A stretch of DNA of 39,946 nt from Bacteroides sp. (GTDB taxonomy: Bacteria; Bacteroidota; Bacteroidia; Bacteroidales; Muribaculaceae). Position 1 is the first letter of the stretch. Each line of letters starts with the position of its first letter. Both the position numbers and the translations under genes were made by a program. The DNA is taken from assembly GCA_014802045.1 (NCBI GenBank), contig JAAVDA010000008.1, positions 28,283 to 68,228 on the forward strand. Direction: 5' to 3'. Shown here piece after piece: positions 1 to 8,480 of this stretch. The notes under the pieces are model-generated. The model searched no databases. It saw only the letters and a list, made by a program, of their open reading frames with translations, and was not told the DNA's origin.

Positions 1-161
1 GTAGCCTCAACCACACCGAGATTGGGTCCCACATGGCCGCCATGAGCGGCGAGTTTCTTAATCAGAGCGGCGCGAAGCTCTCCGCAGAGCAGTTCGAGCT
101 CACCCATATCCATTCCCTTGATATCGGCGGGCGAATGGATTGCAGACAAGTCTATATTCAT
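1..161 (-). CDS. dxs: 1-deoxy-D-xylulose-5-phosphate synthase, N-terminal part, cut by window edge
   Basis: Only the first 53 codons are present, reading leftward from an ATG at 161 off the window edge. The translation begins MNIDLSAIHSPADIKGMDMG and continues to a GGHVGPNLGVVE stretch. That stretch is the conserved N-terminal signature of DXS, the thiamine-diphosphate enzyme that condenses pyruvate and glyceraldehyde 3-phosphate in the first step of the MEP isoprenoid pathway. DXS is cytoplasmic and about 630 residues long, so roughly nine tenths lies outside. It follows yigZ on the same strand after about 90 bases, with its own promoter-like box. The frame is open throughout. The GGH..PNLG match is strong, but the catalytic glutamate and the rest cannot be checked here. 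Confidence 0.9.
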   Translation of the reverse strand, partial: MNIDLSAIHSPADIKGMDMGELELLCGELRAALIKKLAAHGGHVGPNLGVVEA

Positions 162-201
162 AACGAAAGGATTTTTCAGTCAGACAGGATTTAACCCATC
201 T

Positions 202-209
202 CAAATATA
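202..209 (-). promoter_or_regulatory. Putative Bacteroidota -7 promoter box for dxs
   Basis: On the minus strand this reads TATATTTG, a full match to the Bacteroidota -7 consensus TAnnTTTG. It lies about 40 bases upstream of the dxs ATG in the yigZ-dxs gap, so dxs probably has its own promoter as well as any readthrough from queA-yigZ. No convincing -33 TTG element was picked out. Confidence 0.45.
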
Positions 210-251
210 ACATTTACAACCCCCATATGGTTGCCCCCGCGGTATGGATAG

Positions 252-848
252 CTATCTGTCTATGCTCACCCCCGCAATCGCACCGAGTCGTCCGGCCAGA
301 CTGTCGGCATGGTCAGACCTGATGCTCAGAGTCACGGCGCAGGTATTGTCGAATTCCTGCGACATCACTTTGGCCTCCGACCCCTTGATGAGCTGCATCA
401 CGGAGTTCATAGACTGATAGGGAAACGTAAACGATATGGTGGCCATCTCATGTCCCACCACTATTTCGGCCGCCTCTATGGCCAGCCTGGCCGCCTCGCG
501 ATAAGCCACGATAAGCCCCGAGGTGCCGAGCTTTATGCCGCCGAAATATCTCACCACGGCTATCACTATGTTGGTCAGCTCTGCCGAACGTATCTGCCCC
601 AGAATAGGCTTGCCGGCTGTGCCGCTCGGCTCCCCGTTGTCCGACGACAGAAACTCCTTGCAGTCTGCCCCGATCATATAGGCCCAGCAGACATGGCGCG
701 CGTCATGATATTCATTGGCCACGCGCGCTATGACTGCTTTTGCCTCCGCGGCCGACTGCACCGGAAAGGCAAACGCCAGAAACCGGCTCATCTTCTCGCG
801 GTAAATCCCCTCTGACGGGGCTGCTATAGTGCGATATTCACTCGCCAT
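252..848 (-). CDS. yigZ: YigZ/IMPACT family protein
   Basis: This protein of 198 residues belongs to the UPF0029/IMPACT family, close to the usual bacterial length of about 200. The family signatures are present: DNGEPSGTAGKP around residues 70-81 and RYFGGIKLGTSGL around residues 100-112. The C-terminal third (about 125-198) fits the small ferredoxin-like second domain. The biochemical role in bacteria is not settled; the eukaryotic relative IMPACT affects translation control through GCN1. I chose the ATG at 848; an in-frame GTG at 854 is the alternative and adds only two residues. The queA stop is about 15 bases upstream, so the two are almost certainly cotranscribed, with dxs following. 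Confidence 0.9.
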   Translation of the reverse strand: MASEYRTIAAPSEGIYREKMSRFLAFAFPVQSAAEAKAVIARVANEYHDARHVCWAYMIGADCKEFLSSDNGEPSGTAGKPILGQIRSAELTNIVIAVVRYFGGIKLGTSGLIVAYREAARLAIEAAEIVVGHEMATISFTFPYQSMNSVMQLIKGSEAKVMSQEFDNTCAVTLSIRSDHADSLAGRLGAIAGVSIDR

Positions 849-862
849 CGCCACCTGTGCGA

Positions 863-1912
863 TCAGAGTATCAGCATCGCGTCGCCATAGGCTCCGAAGC
901 GATACTTCTCCTTGATTGCCTCATCATAAGCCTTCATCACGAGCTCATAGCCTCCGAAAGCGGCTGTCATCATGAGCATCACGGAGTAGGGCATATGGAA
1001 ATTGGTCACGAGGGCGTCTGTGACAGTGAAATCATAGGGGGGGAAGATAAACTTGTTTGACCATCCGGAGAATGTCTTCATATGGCCGCCCATGCTCACG
1101 GCGCTCGCAATGCCGCGCAACACAGAGGTGCCCACCGCACACACGCGGTGCTCATTGTCTTTCACACCGTTCACCATATCCACCAGCGCCTGGGTTATCT
1201 CCATCTGCTCGGAGTCCATGCGGTGTTTGGTGAGATCTTCCACATCTATCTCGCGGAAATTGCCCAGACCGCTGTGCACAGTCAGAAATGCCTGATTGAT
1301 ACCCTTGATTTCCATGCGCTTGAGCAGCTCACGGCTGAAATGCAGTCCGGCGGCCGGAGCCATCACGGCTCCTTCGTTGGCTGCATAGATGGTCTGATAA
1401 CGCTCCGCATCCTCAGGCTCCGGCTCGCGGGCGATATAGGCCGGCAGGGGTGTCTGACCGAGCTTGAAGAGTGCCTCCTTAAATTCGTCGTGCGGACCAT
1501 CGTAGAGAAAGCGCAGTGTGCGTCCTCTCGAAGTGGTATTGTCAATCACCTCAGCCACCATCGACTCATCTTCGCCGAAATAGAGCTTGTTGCCGATACG
1601 TATTTTGCGGGCCGGCTCCACGAGCACATCCCAGAGCTTGTTCTCGCTGTTCAGCTCGCGCAGCAGAAACACTTCGATGCGTGCGCCGGTCTTCTCCTTA
1701 TTGCCGTAGAGACGGGCCGGAAATACCTTTGTGTCATTAAACACGAAGATATCGCCATCCACAAAATAGTTGATGATATCCTTGAATATCCGGTGTTCGA
1801 TTTCGCCGGTCGAACGGTTGAGCACAAGCAGGCGCGACTCGTCGCGATGGTCGGCAGGATGGCTGGCGATAAGCTCTTCAGGCAACTTGAATTTGAACTG
1901 CGAAAGTTTCAT
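863..1912 (-). CDS. queA: S-adenosylmethionine:tRNA ribosyltransferase-isomerase
   Basis: This protein of 349 residues matches QueA, which transfers and isomerises the ribosyl part of SAM onto 7-aminomethyl-7-deazaguanine in tRNA to make epoxyqueuosine. Family motifs are visible: [14 protein letters not shown] near residues 57-70, and [12 protein letters not shown] at 181-192, inside the [15 protein letters not shown] signature. The N-terminus ([19 protein letters not shown]) is also typical. The length equals that of the enterobacterial enzyme. It lies in a minus-strand run after truB, about 100 bases away, and directly ahead of yigZ. In many Bacteroidota the order uppP-truB-queA is kept. 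No promoter box was found in the truB-queA gap. Confidence 0.96.
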   Translation of the reverse strand: MKLSQFKFKLPEELIASHPADHRDESRLLVLNRSTGEIEHRIFKDIINYFVDGDIFVFNDTKVFPARLYGNKEKTGARIEVFLLRELNSENKLWDVLVEPARKIRIGNKLYFGEDESMVAEVIDNTTSRGRTLRFLYDGPHDEFKEALFKLGQTPLPAYIAREPEPEDAERYQTIYAANEGAVMAPAAGLHFSRELLKRMEIKGINQAFLTVHSGLGNFREIDVEDLTKHRMDSEQMEITQALVDMVNGVKDNEHRVCAVGTSVLRGIASAVSMGGHMKTFSGWSNKFIFPPYDFTVTDALVTNFHMPYSVMLMMTAAFGGYELVMKAYDEAIKEKYRFGAYGDAMLIL

Positions 1913-2009
1913 ATCCTTCAGTGATTGATATTTATTGAGTCATTAAACCGGAGGGGGCTCTTTGGCCTTTACCGCCCGCCTCGCGCGTTTTCTTTTTCTT
2001 TATGTTTCT

Positions 2010-2744
2010 TTACTGTCTGTTAGAATGGTCGGGAGAGTCATTTTGTTCAGGCATGGTGATTTCCACCTCATTGAGCATCGCCACGGCATCATCCACCGAC
2101 AGGCAATCCTCCACCCTCACATCTCCCACACGGGTGCGCCGCAGAGCGGTCAGATATCCCCCCGAGCCAAGAGCGGCTCCGATATCGCGGGCAAGAGCGC
2201 GGATATATGTGCCTTTGCTGCACACCACCCTCACCGTAATCGATTCGGGCGCAAATTCCAGAAGCTCCAGCTCGTCTATCACCAGGGTTTTCGGCTTCAG
2301 CTCCACCTCATGCCCTTTGCGCGCCATATTATAGGCACGCCGGCCATCGACCTTGCAGGCCGAGAACGATGGCGGTATCTGCTCTATCTTCCCTATGAAG
2401 CGACCCAGCACCTCTTCCACCCCCTCGCGGGTAATATGGTCGGTGGGATAGGTGGCGTCAATCTCCGTCTCAAGGTCAAACGAAGGTGTCGTGGCTCCCA
2501 GACGTATAGTGGCCACATATTCCTTCACCCCCGCCTGAAGGGTGTCTATCAGCTTGGTTGACCGTCCGGTCACCACTATCATCACCCCCGTGGCCAGAGG
2601 ATCAAGCGTTCCGGCATGGCCCACCTTCATCTTTTTCATGTGCATGCGGCGCAGCAGTGTGCCGCGTATGCGCTTCACCACATCAAACGATGTCCACCCC
2701 AGAGGCTTGTCTATATATAATGTCTCTCCTGCTATGAAATCCAT
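2010..2744 (-). CDS. truB: tRNA pseudouridine(55) synthase
   Basis: TruB of 244 residues, which converts U55 in the T loop of tRNAs to pseudouridine. Domain evidence: an N-terminal IDKPLGWTSFDVVKRIR block (11-27), and the catalytic motif GHAGTLDPLATGV with the nucleophile Asp48. It is shorter than the 314-residue E. coli enzyme, mainly because the C-terminal PUA-type region is reduced, as is usual in Bacteroidota. The last residues (EQNDSPDHSNRQ) are polar and probably disordered. It starts 34 bases after the uppP stop, so the two are likely in one operon. Confidence 0.96.
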   Translation of the reverse strand: MDFIAGETLYIDKPLGWTSFDVVKRIRGTLLRRMHMKKMKVGHAGTLDPLATGVMIVVTGRSTKLIDTLQAGVKEYVATIRLGATTPSFDLETEIDATYPTDHITREGVEEVLGRFIGKIEQIPPSFSACKVDGRRAYNMARKGHEVELKPKTLVIDELELLEFAPESITVRVVCSKGTYIRALARDIGAALGSGGYLTALRRTRVGDVRVEDCLSVDDAVAMLNEVEITMPEQNDSPDHSNRQ

Positions 2745-2778
2745 TTCCGATACTGATTCAGGGGGTCAAGCGGCTGTC

Positions 2779-3609
2779 TCACCACACCAGGCAGACCACA
2801 CCCATTATCACACAATACACCGCAAACCACACCAGCTTGCCGCGCTTCACAATCTCAAGCATCCACTTGCAGGCCGCACAGCCCACCAGAAAAGAGGCCA
2901 GAAAGCCCACCACGAGGGGCAGAGTGCCCACGGCACCCGCCACCGCACTCTCGCCGGTCACTATATCCTTTATCCCCAGCAGAGCTTCGCCGAGAATCGG
3001 GATAATGACCATGAAGAAGCTGAACTGAGCCACCTGCTCACGCCTCGCCCCCAGCGATATGCCCGTGGCTATCGTGGTGCCTGAACGGCTCAGACCCGGC
3101 AGTATGGCCACAGCCTGAGCCAATCCCATCACAAAAGCGTCGGTCCAGGAGATTGAGCGTTTCCCCACCCCGGGAGCGGCATCGCCGGCAAGCTCATGAC
3201 GGGTGCGGAAGAAATAGGCAAACGCCAGCAGAGCCGCCGTCACTATCAGACACACGCCCACTATCGTAAGGCCGCCACCGAAGAAACTCTCCACAAAATC
3301 CTTGAAGCAGAGACCCACAATGGCCACCGGGATGCACGATAGAAGTATCTTCCACACATAGCGGGTGTTGTCGTCGTTTCTGAATGTGAAAAACGACACA
3401 CACAGCGGCACAAACTCTCTCCAGAGCACCACTATGGTGCTCAACACTGTGGCCACATGGAGAGCCACATCAAATTCCAGAGCCTCCGCACCGCTGAGAT
3501 TCAGTCCCAGAATCTCACGGAATATTTCGAGATGGCCGCTTGAACTAATCGGCAGGTATTCGGCAAGTCCCTGGACTATACCGAGAATCAGGGCGTCTAT
3601 CCAGCTCAT
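2779..3609 (-). CDS. uppP: Undecaprenyl-diphosphatase
   Basis: UppP/BacA of 276 residues is an integral membrane enzyme that dephosphorylates undecaprenyl pyrophosphate and so recycles the lipid carrier for peptidoglycan and O-antigen synthesis. The two family motifs are present: GLAEYLPISSSGHL near residues 14-27 (glutamate plus serine cluster) and PGLSRSGTT in the middle of the protein. Several hydrophobic segments span the whole length. Its ATG overlaps the TGA of the upstream DUF3098 gene in an ATGA arrangement, which suggests translational coupling. Bacitracin resistance is a known effect of overexpression in this family. Confidence 0.96.
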   Translation of the reverse strand: MSWIDALILGIVQGLAEYLPISSSGHLEIFREILGLNLSGAEALEFDVALHVATVLSTIVVLWREFVPLCVSFFTFRNDDNTRYVWKILLSCIPVAIVGLCFKDFVESFFGGGLTIVGVCLIVTAALLAFAYFFRTRHELAGDAAPGVGKRSISWTDAFVMGLAQAVAILPGLSRSGTTIATGISLGARREQVAQFSFFMVIIPILGEALLGIKDIVTGESAVAGAVGTLPLVVGFLASFLVGCAACKWMLEIVKRGKLVWFAVYCVIMGVVCLVW

Positions 3610-3914
3610 TTTTCTTCTGTTTGCTGTGTTGATTTTTCAGATGAGTTCTTCTTTCCGGGCCACATTATGGCAAAACCCATGAATAGGAAGCCCAGAAAAG
3701 CCAGCGTAGGCCCCACCACTATGCGGCGCGCGCTGAAGATATCCGGATTAAATTCCGTGGCTGTGGCCGGAGCTCCCGTCATAAGCAGGAAGCCGACCAC
3801 TATCATAGCGCCGGCTATACCCATCATCACAAAGTTTTTTTTCACCAGCGGCAGTCTCACGTACGATTCACGCTCTATCGCCTCCGTATTATTGTTTGCA
3901 GCCTTGTTATTCAC
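3606..3914 (-). CDS. DUF3098 family small membrane protein
   Basis: A protein of 102 residues with a polar N-terminus (about 1-25), two hydrophobic segments (about 27-47 and 68-88) and a charged Lys/Glu/Gln tail. The segments read FVMMGIAGAMIVVGFLLMTG and VVGPTLAFLGFLFMGFAIMW, so it is a two-helix inner membrane protein. I recognise the layout and position as DUF3098, a Bacteroidota family found between ftsX and uppP. Its function is unknown. The conserved position suggests a link to division or envelope synthesis, but that is inference. It overlaps uppP by 4 bases. Confidence 0.85.
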   Translation of the reverse strand: MNNKAANNNTEAIERESYVRLPLVKKNFVMMGIAGAMIVVGFLLMTGAPATATEFNPDIFSARRIVVGPTLAFLGFLFMGFAIMWPGKKNSSEKSTQQTEEK

Positions 3915-4056
3915 TTCAAAAAACTGTTTTTGTATGTAAGTTTCAATATTTTATTGCGTCGCGCTCAAGATTATGGTCTGTTCAGATGATGCCGGAAAGA
4001 GAGAGATTTCAGGATTTGCCCGATGCCGACTCACACTCACCTCCACTCTCCACTCT

Positions 4057-4935
4057 CTATCTGAACATATTGTCATAGCCGAGCCGCAGATACTTGTTGG
4101 CGGCGAAAAAAGCCGCCGTCGCACATATCATCATCCCCGCTATGAAGAGACCAGCGAAAAGCATCGCGGCCGCACGCCAGTCCACCACCCTCGCCACATC
4201 CGGGTTTACCGTGCCCAGATAGAAGAGCAGCCCGCCGAGCACCACCATCGCTATCACTCCGGCAACGATTCCGTTGACTATGCTCGACCATATGAACGGC
4301 CTGCGGATGAATCCCTCGGTAGCACCCACGAGCTTCATGGTGTGGATTGTGAAGCGTCGGGCATACACAGTGAGACGTACCGTATTGTTGATCAGCACGA
4401 AAGATATCAGCAGCAAAGCGCCGGCCACCACAAAGAGCACCAGCGCCAGCGAACGCATTGTATGATTAATCGATTTCACCACCTCGGTGTGGAGGCTCAC
4501 ATCGGTCACCCCGTCCAGCTTCTCCACCTCGGCCGCAACCTTGGCAAGCTTGGCCGGGTCGGAATAGGCCGAAGTCACACCCACCTCGAATTCCGCCACA
4601 AAGGGGTTCACCCCCAGCAGTTCAAGATCGTTGTCTTCCTCACCGCCGAACTCCTTCCATCTCTCCAACACATCGTCGGCAGAGGCAAATTGCAGTGTGG
4701 CCACATAATCCGCATCCTGCAGCTTCCGCTTCAGTTCGGCTATACGGCTTTCGGGCAGGTTGTCGGCAAGCATCACCTGAAATCCTACCTGCTGCCTGAT
4801 ATCATGGCTCACAGTGCGGGCAGCTATGCCAAAAAGCCCCACTATGCCCAGAATTATGAGCACGAGAGCCACACTTACTACCGCAGTGACCTGCGTAGAC
4901 AGCACGGGGATTACGTGGGTGCGCGATTTCTTCAT
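4057..4935 (-). CDS. ftsX: Cell division protein FtsX, permease-like
   Basis: FtsX of 292 residues is the membrane partner of the FtsE ATPase. The pair regulates peptidoglycan hydrolases at the division site. One N-terminal membrane helix (about 13-40) is followed by an extracytoplasmic domain (about 45-155). Then come three helices of the FtsX/MacB fold, near 165-185, 215-240 and 255-280. The cytoplasmic stretch YARRFTIHTMKLVGATEGFIRRPF, about residues 190-213, is the classic coupling segment (shown here only to identify it; key residues are MKLVGA). No ftsE is in this window, so the ATPase must be encoded elsewhere, as is common in Bacteroidota. Confidence 0.93.
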   Translation of the reverse strand: MKKSRTHVIPVLSTQVTAVVSVALVLIILGIVGLFGIAARTVSHDIRQQVGFQVMLADNLPESRIAELKRKLQDADYVATLQFASADDVLERWKEFGGEEDNDLELLGVNPFVAEFEVGVTSAYSDPAKLAKVAAEVEKLDGVTDVSLHTEVVKSINHTMRSLALVLFVVAGALLLISFVLINNTVRLTVYARRFTIHTMKLVGATEGFIRRPFIWSSIVNGIVAGVIAMVVLGGLLFYLGTVNPDVARVVDWRAAAMLFAGLFIAGMMICATAAFFAANKYLRLGYDNMFR

Positions 4936-4955
4936 CTGATTCAGCTAAGAGAGTA

Positions 4956-4963
4956 CAAAGTTA
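4956..4963 (-). promoter_or_regulatory. Putative -7 promoter box for ftsX
   Basis: The minus strand reads TAACTTTG, a full match to TAnnTTTG. It lies 20 bases upstream of the ftsX ATG, in the short miaB-ftsX gap. This placement gives a leader of roughly 10-15 nucleotides and would separate ftsX transcription from miaB. Confidence 0.6.
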
Positions 4964-5002
4964 ATACCTTCCTACGCGGTTGTCAAGCATTTTAACCGCT
5001 TT

Positions 5003-6373
5003 TCACACCAAATCGGCCAGAAGTGTGGCCGAAGACGCCTCTCTCACTTTCACCCTCACCGTATCTCCCACTCTGGCGCCACCACGGGGAAACACAACCG
5101 TCTTATTGGTCTCGGTGCGACCCACCATCTCCTCTTTGCTTCTCTTTGACACACCCTCCACGAGCACATCGAATTCGCGCCCCACATCCGCACGGTTAGA
5201 GGCCAGCGACAGCTCGTTCTGCAGGGCTATCATACGGTTCAGACGCTCAATCTTCACCTCCTCAGCTATATTGTCGGGCAGATAGCGCGAGGCATATGTG
5301 CCCGGACGCTCCGAGTATTTGAACATGAACGCCGAGTCAAACCCCACTCTGCGCATCAGATCAAGAGTCTGCTGGAAATCCTCTTCGGTCTCCCCGTGGA
5401 AACCGGTGAAAAGATCGGTCGAGATGCCACATCCCGGCAGAATCCTCCTGATGGCCTCCACACGGTCCAGATACCATTCGCGCGTATATTTGCGGTTCAT
5501 CGCTTTCAGCACCGCATTGCTCCCGCTCTGCACCGGCAGATGGATATGCCGGCATATATTGCCATGCGCGGCTATCACCTCCAGAGTGCGGTCGGTCATA
5601 TCCTTGGGATGAGAAGTGGTGAATCTCACCCTCATATCCGGAGCTGCCTCGGCCACGAGAGCCAGCAGGTCGGGAAACGAAGTCTCCTCGCCGCTCTCCG
5701 GATTCTTATAAGAATAGCTGTTCACATTCTGCCCCAGCAGAGTCACCTCTTTATATCCCTTGGCGCGTAGGTCGGCCACCTCGGCCAGAATGCTCTGCGG
5801 CTCCCTCGACCGCTCGCGTCCACGAGTGTAGGGCACGATGCAATAGGAGCAGAAATTATTGCAGCCTCTCATTATGCTCACGAAGCCCGATATGCTCCCG
5901 GCCCCGATGCGCACCGGAATGATGTCGCGATAAGTCTCAGTGGTGCTCAGCTCCACATTCACAGCTTTCTCTCCGGCCTCGACTGCGGCAAAAAGGCCCG
6001 GAAGGTCAAGATAAGAGTCCGGACCGGCCACAAGGTCTACGCCCTGATTGCTCACAAGCTCATCTTTCACTCGCTCGGCCATACAGCCTATCACACCGAT
6101 AATAAGCTTTCTGGCTCCGCCTCTCTTGCGGCGCAGCGATCTCAGATATTGCAGACGCGACAATATCTTCTGCTCTGCATTGTCGCGGATAGAGCAGGTG
6201 TTGAGCAACACCGCGTCGGCCTCTTCCGGAGATTCCGCAAGCCCGTAGCCTGCCATCTCCATCACCGAAGCCACAACCTCACTGTCAGCCACATTCATCT
6301 GACAGCCGTATGTCTCGATAAAAAGTCTCTTATCTTCGCCTTTTCGGCTCATTTCCGCGTTTTTGTCACACAT
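5003..6373 (-). CDS. miaB: tRNA-2-methylthio-N6-dimethylallyladenosine synthase
   Basis: MiaB of 456 residues is a radical SAM methylthiotransferase that converts i6A37 to ms2i6A37 in tRNAs. The N-terminal UPF0004 domain carries one Fe-S cluster through Cys24 (in ETYGCQMN), Cys60 and Cys97. The radical SAM cluster is Cys171, Cys175 and Cys178 in MRGCNNFCSYCIVPYTRGRE. The C-terminal TRAM domain spans about 395-456. All six cysteines are intact. The start is the ATG at 6373; a second in-frame ATG seven codons later is possible. Expression is probably driven by the minus-strand box at 6423-6430, which interlocks with a promoter facing the other way. Confidence 0.96.
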   Translation of the reverse strand: MCDKNAEMSRKGEDKRLFIETYGCQMNVADSEVVASVMEMAGYGLAESPEEADAVLLNTCSIRDNAEQKILSRLQYLRSLRRKRGGARKLIIGVIGCMAERVKDELVSNQGVDLVAGPDSYLDLPGLFAAVEAGEKAVNVELSTTETYRDIIPVRIGAGSISGFVSIMRGCNNFCSYCIVPYTRGRERSREPQSILAEVADLRAKGYKEVTLLGQNVNSYSYKNPESGEETSFPDLLALVAEAAPDMRVRFTTSHPKDMTDRTLEVIAAHGNICRHIHLPVQSGSNAVLKAMNRKYTREWYLDRVEAIRRILPGCGISTDLFTGFHGETEEDFQQTLDLMRRVGFDSAFMFKYSERPGTYASRYLPDNIAEEVKIERLNRMIALQNELSLASNRADVGREFDVLVEGVSKRSKEEMVGRTETNKTVVFPRGGARVGDTVRVKVREASSATLLADLV

Positions 6374-6412
6374 AAATATAAGGAAAACTTTGCGTTTCAG
6401 TAGATAAATCCG

Positions 6413-6420
6413 TAAATTTG
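6413..6420 (+). promoter_or_regulatory. Putative -7 promoter box for the 6445 gene
   Basis: Reads TAAATTTG (consensus TAnnTTTG), 24 bases before the ATG at 6445. Its predicted start site falls inside the opposing box at 6423-6430. Confidence 0.5.
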
Positions 6421-6422
6421 CA

Positions 6423-6430
6423 CAAAATTA
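6423..6430 (-). promoter_or_regulatory. Putative -7 promoter box for miaB
   Basis: The minus strand reads TAATTTTG, a full consensus match, about 50 bases upstream of the miaB ATG. It faces the plus-strand box at 6413-6420, only two bases away. Confidence 0.5.
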
Positions 6431-6444
6431 CAAAACAAGTGCAC

Positions 6445-6822
6445 ATGGAGCAAGTGATTTCTGTCATTATTATGATAGCGGTCGGCGCTTTCTTCGCATG
6501 GATTGAAAAACTCTCCAAGAAAAAAGCCGCTGCCACCGATAGCCGCCTGGCAGCCGAAGCTGCCTCCCGCCGGAGCCGCCGCAAAGCGGTCATGCCCCCT
6601 GTGCCCCGGCCACCATCGCCACCATCCTCTCCCGCTCAGCTCCCGGTCATCATTGAAGAAATCGGGCTCCCCGAAGAAGGAGCGAGAGTCACAGCCGACC
6701 CTCCTCATCAGCCAGCCGGAGCCACCCCACCCGCTCCCCCGCAATCGTCGGCCAACGCGGCGTGGCGCGACAGATGGCGCAGAGCCATAATCGACTCCGA
6801 TATTCTCTCCCCACGATTCTGA
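6445..6822 (+). CDS. Small single-span membrane protein with Pro/Ala-rich tail, function unknown
   Basis: A protein of 125 residues starting MEQVISVIIMIAVGAFFAWI. One membrane helix occupies about residues 3-20, followed by a basic stretch (KLSKKK) that would place the rest in the cytoplasm. The middle is low complexity, rich in Pro, Ala, Ser and Arg (for example PPVPRPPSPPSSP). The C-terminus WRRAIIDSDILSPRF looks like a short conserved helix; I have an impression of similar 'AIIYSEIL' endings in other Bacteroidota membrane proteins, but cannot verify it. I use the ATG at 6445 because upstream in-frame codons fall inside the promoter box. The next gene starts 53 bases downstream and may be cotranscribed. 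Confidence 0.7.
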   Translation: MEQVISVIIMIAVGAFFAWIEKLSKKKAAATDSRLAAEAASRRSRRKAVMPPVPRPPSPPSSPAQLPVIIEEIGLPEEGARVTADPPHQPAGATPPAPPQSSANAAWRDRWRRAIIDSDILSPRF

Positions 6823-6875
6823 CTATACCTCACCCTACCATTGAAATAATAATACAACCAATCAGATAAACAACA

Positions 6876-8378
6876 ATGGCATTTCCTATTCTTTCGGCTC
6901 AGGAAGCAGCCGAACTTATCAAGAACGGTGACACCATAGGTCTCTCCGGCTTCACTGCCTCCGGTTCGCCCAAGGTTATCACCGAAGCCCTTGCTGCCAA
7001 AGCGGTTAAGGAACATGAAGAAGGCCGTCCCTTCAAAGTCAGCATCTTTACCGGTGCGTCCACCAACAATCATGCCGACGGAGCGCTCGCACGCGCCAAC
7101 GCCATCGACCGCCGCTCACCCTACCAGAACACACCCGACCTGCGCACACGCATCAACTCCCACGACTGCCACTACTTCGACCTCCACCTCTCGGAGCTCG
7201 CACAGAAGTTCCGCTACGGCACATATGGCAACCTCGACGTGGCCATCATCGAAGTGGCAAAAGTGTTCGACAACGGCGAAGTTGTCCTCGGCACAGGCGT
7301 AGGCAATGTGCCCACCTATGCCATCCATGCAAAAAAAATCTTCCTTGAGCTCAACGACAAGCTCCCCGAAGGCCTCTATGGATTCCACGACATCTATCTC
7401 CCCCTCGACCCGCCCAACCGTCGCGAGATACCCATCTACAAACCGAGCGACCGAATCGGCCACCCCACCGTGAAGCTCGACCCCGCCAAAATCGCGGGCA
7501 TCGTGCATAGCGACGCCTACGACGGCATCAAAGGATTCACAGCACTCGACGACACCACCCTCCAGATCGGAGCCAACGTCTGCAACTTCCTCATCGGCGA
7601 AGTCCGCGCCGGACGCATCCCCAAGAGCTTCCTCCCCATCCAGTCTGGTGTGGGCAATGTGGCCAACGCCGTGCTCTTCGGCCTCGGCGACGCAAAAGAG
7701 CTTCCCCCCTTCGAAATGTACACCGAAGTGATTCAAGACGCCGTTATCGACCTCATGAAGATGGGACGATGCAAATTCGGAAGCACATGCTCCCTCACCC
7801 TCTCCGACACCAAAGAAGCAGAAGTGCTCTCCAATCTCGACTTCTTCCGCGATAAGCTCGTGCTCCGTCCCGCAGAAATCTCCAACAGCCCCGAAGTGAT
7901 CCGCCGACTCGGAGTCATTGCCATGAACACCGCCCTCGAAGCCGACATCTTCGGCCACGTAAACTCCACACACGTTGTGGGCACACGCATGATGAACGGC
8001 ATCGGCGGCTCGGGCGACTTCACTCGCAACGGCTACATCTCCATATTCAGCTGCCCCTCTGTCACCAAAGGCGGCCTGATAAGCAATATCGTGCCGATGG
8101 CATCGCACATCGACCACACCGAACACTCCGTCGACGTTATCATCACCGAGCAGGGAGTGGCCGACCTTCGCGGACTCGACCCCGTGCAGCGCGCCGAACG
8201 CATCATCGACAACTGCGCCAACCCCATCTACCGTCCCCTCCTCCACGAATACCTCAAGATGGGCACAGACGGACGTGGCGGACAGACACCCCACTCCCTC
8301 AACGCCGCCATGGCATTCCACACAGCCTTCCAGGAAACCGGCGACATGCGCAACGTTGACTGGGCTAAATTCTTCTGA
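6876..8378 (+). CDS. Acetyl-CoA hydrolase/transferase family protein (succinate/acetate CoA-transferase type)
   Basis: A protein of 500 residues of the class I CoA-transferase family that includes acetyl-CoA hydrolase and succinyl-CoA:acetate CoA-transferase (AarC/Cat1). It has the two-domain length expected (about 500). The likely catalytic glutamate is Glu284 in MYTEVIQDAV. The glycine-rich CoA-binding loops are SGVGNVANAV (257-266) and GIGGSGDF in the C-terminal half. The family moves CoA between acetate, succinate or propionate, which fits an anaerobe that makes these acids; the exact substrate pair cannot be read from sequence. No consensus -7 box lies directly upstream, so it may share a transcript with the 6445 gene. 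A strong terminator follows. Confidence 0.9.
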   Translation: MAFPILSAQEAAELIKNGDTIGLSGFTASGSPKVITEALAAKAVKEHEEGRPFKVSIFTGASTNNHADGALARANAIDRRSPYQNTPDLRTRINSHDCHYFDLHLSELAQKFRYGTYGNLDVAIIEVAKVFDNGEVVLGTGVGNVPTYAIHAKKIFLELNDKLPEGLYGFHDIYLPLDPPNRREIPIYKPSDRIGHPTVKLDPAKIAGIVHSDAYDGIKGFTALDDTTLQIGANVCNFLIGEVRAGRIPKSFLPIQSGVGNVANAVLFGLGDAKELPPFEMYTEVIQDAVIDLMKMGRCKFGSTCSLTLSDTKEAEVLSNLDFFRDKLVLRPAEISNSPEVIRRLGVIAMNTALEADIFGHVNSTHVVGTRMMNGIGGSGDFTRNGYISIFSCPSVTKGGLISNIVPMASHIDHTEHSVDVIITEQGVADLRGLDPVQRAERIIDNCANPIYRPLLHEYLKMGTDGRGGQTPHSLNAAMAFHTAFQETGDMRNVDWAKFF

Positions 8379-8400
8379 TTCACCCTCCACCCTCTCATAC

Positions 8401-8446
8401 AGAGAGCCGCATCTCCCATCTCCGGGATATGCGGCTCTCTCTTTTT
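8401..8446 (+). terminator. Rho-independent terminator after the CoA-transferase gene
   Basis: The arms AGAGAGCCGCAT and ATGCGGCTCTCT pair perfectly over 12 bases. The stem extends through TCCC/GGGA after one mismatch, and CTTTTTCTC follows. It lies about 22 bases after the stop codon. Confidence 0.9.
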
Positions 8447-8480
8447 CTCTCCAGGCGGCGCATGCGGCTCCCTTTCCTCA

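Noticed and set aside
7116-8390. Long minus-strand frame opposite the CoA-transferase gene
   Set aside because: Composition (Val, Glu, Gly, Asp, His rich) is what the antisense of this codon usage gives, and the plus-strand gene has clear family motifs.
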